A DNA stretch of 64,000 nucleotides from Sinonovacula constricta (taxonomy: Eukaryota > Mollusca > Bivalvia > Cardiida > Solecurtidae): the NCBI GenBank assembly GCA_007844125.1, contig CM017572.1, positions 39,247,397 to 39,311,396 on the forward strand, written 5' to 3'. Shown here one piece after another: positions 59,441-64,000 of the stretch; the stretch's first letter is position 1, and each line of letters begins with the position of its first letter. The notes under the pieces are model-generated. The model saw only the letters and a program-made list of their open reading frames with translations, was not told the DNA's origin and searched no databases. The position numbers and the translations under genes are program-made.

Positions 59441-60440
59441 TTCTGTTACGACCCGTTGCGCTATATAAGTTTATTTATAAAGTGGCACGTTTACTAAACG
59501 ACGAAATTGTGTAACGGAAAGAACAAGCCAGCAACAAACTAGTACAATAATGTTTTATTTTAATAATAATTAAAAATATGGCGTAATAAAACAATAACAA
59601 ATAAATGAAACAAAATTTCAGAAGGCGAAATAAATATTAGCTTACAGTTTGTCCCTTTAGGAGGTGTCACTTTAACAATGCAACAAATAATCCAGCGTCG
59701 AATAATCCTGAAGAGTTTTCGGTAGAATGTTCTCTTAGATAAGCGCAGTTGAAATAATTCAAAGGTAGAACAATACACGAATGTTATTAATATAATCCAA
59801 ATTCAACACTTTAATATTTATGCCACTGAAGATTGTAGGGGATTGGGATTAGCCGGCATTTTGGCCGATACTGCGCAGCGATATTTCTATCATTATAGCA
59901 CAGGGGCACTTATGAGGTGCCCAGTGACTGAACCCGGCCGGTCCATTATACTGACACCGACGAGTCAGGCGTAATGCTGTCCCCTTAGCCCCGAGCGTAG
60001 GAGGGAAGCCACTACTTCCAACTTTAAAGTCTTTGGTATGACCCGGCCGGAGATCGAACCCACGACCTCCCGATCCGCAAGCCGACGCTCTACCACCTGA
60101 GCTATTGCGGCCGGTCGTAGAATATAGTAAGTTCACGTAAGTTCCAACACAGAAAGATTTAAGATAGAAGCTGCAAGTATTTCCAAATTATATGTCCAAT
60201 CTCTATTCAAAATTCCAAACTTCCAAACTTACTTCAATTCGGCAAACACGCCCTTCCAGAACATTCACGTACCCAGAACATTCTCGAAGACCAGTTAAAA
60301 ATAAACAATTGAACTTTCTAGCATGATCCTTTTCTTCTAGCAGTTACGCGAATGCTACGTCATCAAAACCACAACGGTAAACAACCCTTAACCTGACTAG
60401 CGTAACCTTAAACGCTGGTGTACTATTTTACATAACAATA
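59441..60440 (-). repeat. 5' LTR, interrupted by a SINE and shortened by small deletions
   Basis: It matches the 3' LTR outside 59837-60116. Relative to the 3' LTR it lacks a short segment near 60215 and another near 60250. Scattered substitutions indicate an old insertion. Confidence 0.83.
59837..60116 (-). repeat. tRNA-derived SINE (family S2) inserted in the LTR
   Basis: On the minus strand it starts GCAATAGCTCAGGTGGTAGA and GCGTCGGCTTGCGGATC (tRNA D and anticodon arms), then GGGTTCGATCTCCGGCCGGG (box B) and a tRNA-unrelated body to a tail ending near GGCTAATCCCAATCCCC. The other LTR lacks it, which defines the insertion. Part of the LTR word GTAG occurs at both edges. Confidence 0.85.
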
Positions 60441-61080
60441 TTACCCTTTAACCTAGAAAATCAAAACGTTATCCGTTTGATATAAGTTAAAAATATATAC
60501 TTCAAAGGAATATTACAAGTACGAATCGAGAAAAGCCATAGTAACGATTTATTGGTCGGTGTTTGGTTACTAAAGAAGTATTTTATTTTCACACACTCAT
60601 GGTGTTTTTTCTTGACATATGTGTTATCTGTTATCCGATATTAGTGCATACTTTCAGTACAATAGAAGCGAAGTTTGTGCAGAAAAAATAATTTTAGGTC
60701 AAATTCGACAACTATCGCTTTGTTAAAATCTTCTTACATATCAATAGGCCACTTTGCATTAAAAGTTGAATACACCGGTGATGCATACTTTTCACACGCT
60801 GTAGAATTTCCTTTTATAATACGTGATTAGCGAACAGCACTATTCTATGAAAGCTTTGTTGTTGCTTGCACAGGGAATCAAAATGGCGGATATGCCGTTG
60901 CGCAAGTTTCGATGACGTCACGTGAAAACAATGGATAGTGCGTTCATATCAATGTTATTCATACTTTTCTGTTATATTTTGTGATACTCTTGTTATTTAT
61001 TCATATGTATAGTGTATGTTTTCGTACACCACCATCTACAATCTTTGTACACTTGGCAATAGCCATTTGTGACCTTTGTC
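60441..61080. other. no recognised feature
   Basis: Unique-looking A+T-rich DNA between the LTR element and the minisatellite. I see no exon with splice signals. Confidence 0.4.
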
Positions 61081-61082
61081 AA

Positions 61083-61110
61083 TATACTCTGACTTGACTT
61101 GACTTGACTT
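61083..61110 (+). repeat. TTGAC-type pentanucleotide microsatellite
   Basis: CTTGACTTGACTTGACTTG, four units, immediately upstream of the 35-bp minisatellite. Confidence 0.85.
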
Positions 61111-61119
61111 GTTAATCCT

Positions 61120-61875
61120 TCAAGATTTGCATGTTACCCCAAATATTAATTGCTTCAAAGTTTGCATTTTACCTTCAGATGTTAATTTCTTCAAATATTG
61201 CATTTTACATTCAAATGTTAATTGCTTCAAAGTTTGTATTTTACCTTCAGATGTTAATTTCTTCAAATATTGCATTTTACATTCAAATGTTAATTGCTTC
61301 AAAGTTTGTATTTTACCTCAGATGTTAATTGCTTCAAAGATTGCATTTTACCTTCAAATGTTAATTGCTTCAAAGTTTGTATTTTACCTTCAACTGTTAA
61401 TTGCTTCAAAGATTGCATTTTACCTTTAAATGTTAATTGCTTCAAAGTTTGTATTTTACCTTCAAATGTTAATTGCTTCAAAGTTTGTATTTTACCTCAG
61501 ATGTTAATCGCTTCAAAGATTGCATTTTACCTTCAAATGTTAATTGCTTCAAAGTTTGTATTTTACCTTCAAATGTTAATTGCTTCAAAGATTGCATTTT
61601 ACCTTTAAATGTTAATTGCTTCAAAGTTTGTATTTTACCTTCAAATGTTAATTGCTTCAAAGTTTGTATTTTACCTCAGATGTTAATTGCTTCAAAGATT
61701 GCATTTTACCTTCAAATGTTAGTTGCTTCAAAGTTTGTATTTTACCTCAGATGTTAATCGCTTCAAAGTTTGAATTTTACCTCAGATGTTAATTGCTTCA
61801 AAGCTTGTATTTTACCTCAGATGTTAATTGCTTCAAAGTTTGTATTTTACCACAAATGTTAATTGCTTCAAAATT
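61120..61875 (+). repeat. 35-bp minisatellite, about 21 units
   Basis: The unit is approximately ATGTTAATTGCTTCAAAGTT and TGTATTTTACCTTCA, with alternations AAGTTTGTATT or AAGATTGCATT and CTTCAA or CTCAG. A larger repeat of about 178 bp (five units) is visible: the pattern at 61320-61495 recurs at 61500-61675. All six frames are open over long stretches because 35-bp units with indels avoid stops; no protein is implied. Confidence 0.93.
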
Positions 61876-62854
61876 ATGGAATATTCATTATATGGTTAAG
61901 CTTTGTTGCAACAAACATAAGTCAACCGTAACACTTAAGGGTGGGATAAAATTAAGTAAACACTACCGAGCTTTGATGTGACGAATGTTAGCCCAACCCG
62001 AAAACTGAAGCTTCCTACACCTCTATTGTCAAATACACAATATGCATACGCCTTAAAAACATCTACCTTGCAATATAATAGGATTGTTTGAATCGATTGT
62101 ATTCACTTAGCAGATTGAAAACCGTTGCAATATTTAAACTTCATCAAATCGGCTTACAAGCGTACATAAGAATATATCCATTCGGTTTGGGATAAAGGCT
62201 TTCAATCAAAGCTACAACACTATTGAAGCGGTGAATACATAAAATGCACCCTTTCATGGTCGCCATGTTTAAACGACATTAGCACAAAACATTTAAATAT
62301 CTTCCCGACATGATTTCAAATATTGTAAATGGACTCAATTCTTTGTATAATTCATTCATTATAAATCACTGACGTCATTTCATGGTTAAGCCGCCATTGT
62401 CATTCAAAGGTGTTAGAGAGTTGATTAATTAGGTACCCGGGGTACAGAAAGAACACCCTTGCCATTCACAATGATATAAAGGGACATACAAAATAAAATA
62501 TATACCAGTTCTGATTGCCTGAGAAGGTGGTTTTTCACCTACAAATGAACTCAGTTTATTGTAAAATGTATAAGCAATATTCATAAACTATTTTTAATGG
62601 AAGCTGTCTTTATTTGCTGAATTTTTGACGTATGTACTAACGCATAAACTGCTAAAATATTGCCAAAAGGTCATATCCTTCTTTATCGGTGCAGATACGT
62701 CCTGTATCTTGAAAGCGATCGAAACGCTTGCAAAATCTATTTCTATATCGGATCGTTTAATATGTTTTGGGGTTTTGAAATGACCCCCAAAGCACACATA
62801 TTTGCAGCTGAAAGGGAACTAAAAAGTAACTGGAGCAAAACACTTCACGGTACC

Positions 62855-63100
62855 AACGCACCAGGGTCGGGTCCAGAAAATTTTAGTGGGGGTGGGGAGG
62901 GTATGAATCAAGATCCATTGAACTTTATCGCAGTAAATACTAGATATATATACCCACAGCAAGGACCCTAACTGCGACCTAAGCAGTCAATAGACAAAAT
63001 TTACTTTAAAGGCTTAGTATTTTTATTCTTACATGTATGTGTTTCATAACTCTTTTACCTTATAGGCGGGGGTAGGTGCATCCCCCCTGGTTCCCTCCCA
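62855..63100 (-). repeat. dispersed repeat D1, copy 3 (inverted)
   Basis: Read on the minus strand it contains GGAACCAGGGGGGATGCACC, GTAAAAGAGTTATG, TACTAAGCCTTTAAAGTAAA, TTTGTCTATTGACTG and TTTTCTGGACCCGACCCTGG, in the same order as 50810-51055. Confidence 0.65.
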
Positions 63101-63299
63101 GCAAATCACATAATAATCTTATGGGTGCTATTGTACGTTAGGAGATACCAGCGTACATAATTATCTCTTGTTGAAAATTATCATGAAGTAACATTAAAAG
63201 GATCCAAATAGATAAGTATCTGTAAGTTATCATATAGGGAAGAAACGTTCAAAATGGTACTACCAATATGTGTTTTGGGAGGCAAAATTTAAAGTTATC

Positions 63300-63470
63300 A
63301 TGTACGAACTGATTACTTTGGTACCATTTGGTAGAGAGAGGGGGCGGGGGCGTTAAAAGGAAATATGTACGACATTATCTCTTTGGTACCATTTGGTAGA
63401 GAGAGGGGATGGGGGCGTTAAAAGGAAATATGTACGACATTGTCTCTTTGGTACCATTTGGGAGGAAATG
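63300..63470 (+). repeat. about 70-bp tandem duplication
   Basis: CTTTGGTACCATTTGGTAGA, GAGAGGGG, GGGGGCGTTAAAAGGAAATA and TGTACGACATT occur twice in tandem with few differences; shorter related pieces (TTTGGTACCATTTGGGAGG, TTAAAGGACC) continue to about 63500, and a diverged start (TTTTGGGAGGCAAAATTTAA) precedes. Confidence 0.8.
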
Positions 63471-63706
63471 CTTAAAGGACCTTTGTACGAAATTATCTAT
63501 TTGATATTTTCTAAATCGTTTTAGAACGTAATAGTACAAACATACAAAATTACCTCTTTGGATACTATTTGTGACTGACGTTTTATGGTAACTATGAACA
63601 CCACTATCTTTTAGGTACCATTTTGCGGGTTACGTTTCAAGCCAACCTCCTACACAAATAAAGTTTACTCCATTTGATCAATTTTAGTCTATTTTTTACA
63701 TTTCAG

Positions 63707-63919
63707 CTTTAAGAAAGAGCATCGAATTTAACGTGCAGCTTTCACTTTATTGTGGGTCAGATTTTCATTCTCCTCATGTTTACGCATCACTGTTTCCAAC
63801 TGAAATAACTTCATCTACAGATTTCAACATCTTTTATGGACAGGATTGGCATTCATATGCTGGTCAATGTGGTACATTGGTGAAGTGGAAATTATCTTCA
63901 TTGTTAGTTAATATCCGAG
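63707..63919 (+). CDS. candidate internal exon of an unrecognised plus-strand gene running off the right edge
   Basis: A strong acceptor (TATTTTTTACATTTCAG) opens a frame with LRKSIEFNVQLSLYCGSDFH, SPHVYASLFPTEITSSTDFN, FYGQDWHSYAGQCGTLVKW and LSSLLVNIRG. Donors are available at GTATTCC (63920) or at GTAGGT about 20 nt later. Composition is protein-like with Cys, Trp and Gly spread out. No family recognised. Confidence 0.4.
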
Positions 63920-64000
63920 GTATTCCAAACAGTAGGTAGGTCCTTGTAGTTCAAATTCTTGGACTTTATCGCCTGTCTTTAGTAGATATTGCAATAACAG

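Larger units (their letters stand above)
58258..60440 (-). mobile_element. miniature (TRIM-like) non-autonomous LTR retrotransposon
   Basis: Two direct repeats of about 740 bp (58257-58997 and 59441-60440, the latter enlarged by a SINE) flank only about 445 bp. On the minus strand the LTR runs TGTTATG to CGTAACA. Five nt after the 5' LTR a primer-binding-site-like TGGGGCTCGAGTCCGGGA appears, and the purine tract AGGGGTGGAGG touches the 3' LTR. ATAT flanks both ends as a possible 4-bp duplication. There are no protease, RT or integrase genes. Confidence 0.85.

Noticed and set aside
60040..60116. Functional tRNA gene on the minus strand
   Set aside because: Box A and box B are good, but it is the head of a 280-bp SINE inserted in one LTR.
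61109..61757. Several 60-106-codon frames on both strands
   Set aside because: All are by-products of the 35-bp minisatellite; no start context or composition supports a protein.

Overview
This is intron-rich, A+T-rich animal genomic DNA, most likely from a bivalve or other lophotrochozoan (an inference from gene structure and repeat content, not a database match). Most long open frames are shadows. The real coding content lies in short exons with consensus splice sites, and I assembled these by joining exon phases and comparing with known families.

Region 1 (4.2-27.8 kb, minus strand) is nearly all of a KIFAP3/KAP3 gene, the armadillo-repeat cargo adaptor of heterotrimeric kinesin-2. I resolve 16 coding exons in phase, about 812 residues with the stop; only the short first coding exon was not found. 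Two introns carry U12-type (minor spliceosome) signals, one of them AT-AC. One large intron hosts, on the same strand, a 1172-codon uninterrupted gene that looks transposase-derived (RNase H-like D, D and E residues, HCMAH motif, coiled coil, C-terminal chromatin-reader-like module). Two KIFAP3 exons have had their 3' ends, with the 5' splice site, copied into tandem arrays in the adjoining intron.

Region 2 (28-41 kb) is repeat-rich: TIR elements with TA duplications, an element with CAGGG termini, a MULE-like MITE with about 62-bp TIRs and a 10-bp target duplication inside a 5S-rRNA-like repeat, a decayed CR1-type LINE (35.1-38.9 kb, minus), and a GA/TA microsatellite tract.

Region 3 (42.1-47.8 kb, minus) is a complete six-exon, 233-residue sperm-tail PG-rich repeat (STPG/ODF3-like) gene, so two cilium or flagellum genes sit side by side. 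Tandem arrays again touch its exon edges, at the exon 1 donor and at the stop codon.

Region 4 (48-64 kb) holds partial or unrecognised exons (51.9, 53.6, 56.2-57.2 and 63.7 kb), dispersed repeats, a compound microsatellite, a miniature LTR retrotransposon with PBS, PPT and a 49-codon gag-like start (58.3-60.4 kb) that has a tRNA-derived SINE in one LTR, and a 35-bp minisatellite at 61.1-61.9 kb.

The most unusual signal is the repeated link between minisatellites and exon edges (four cases in two genes), together with two U12-type introns in one gene.
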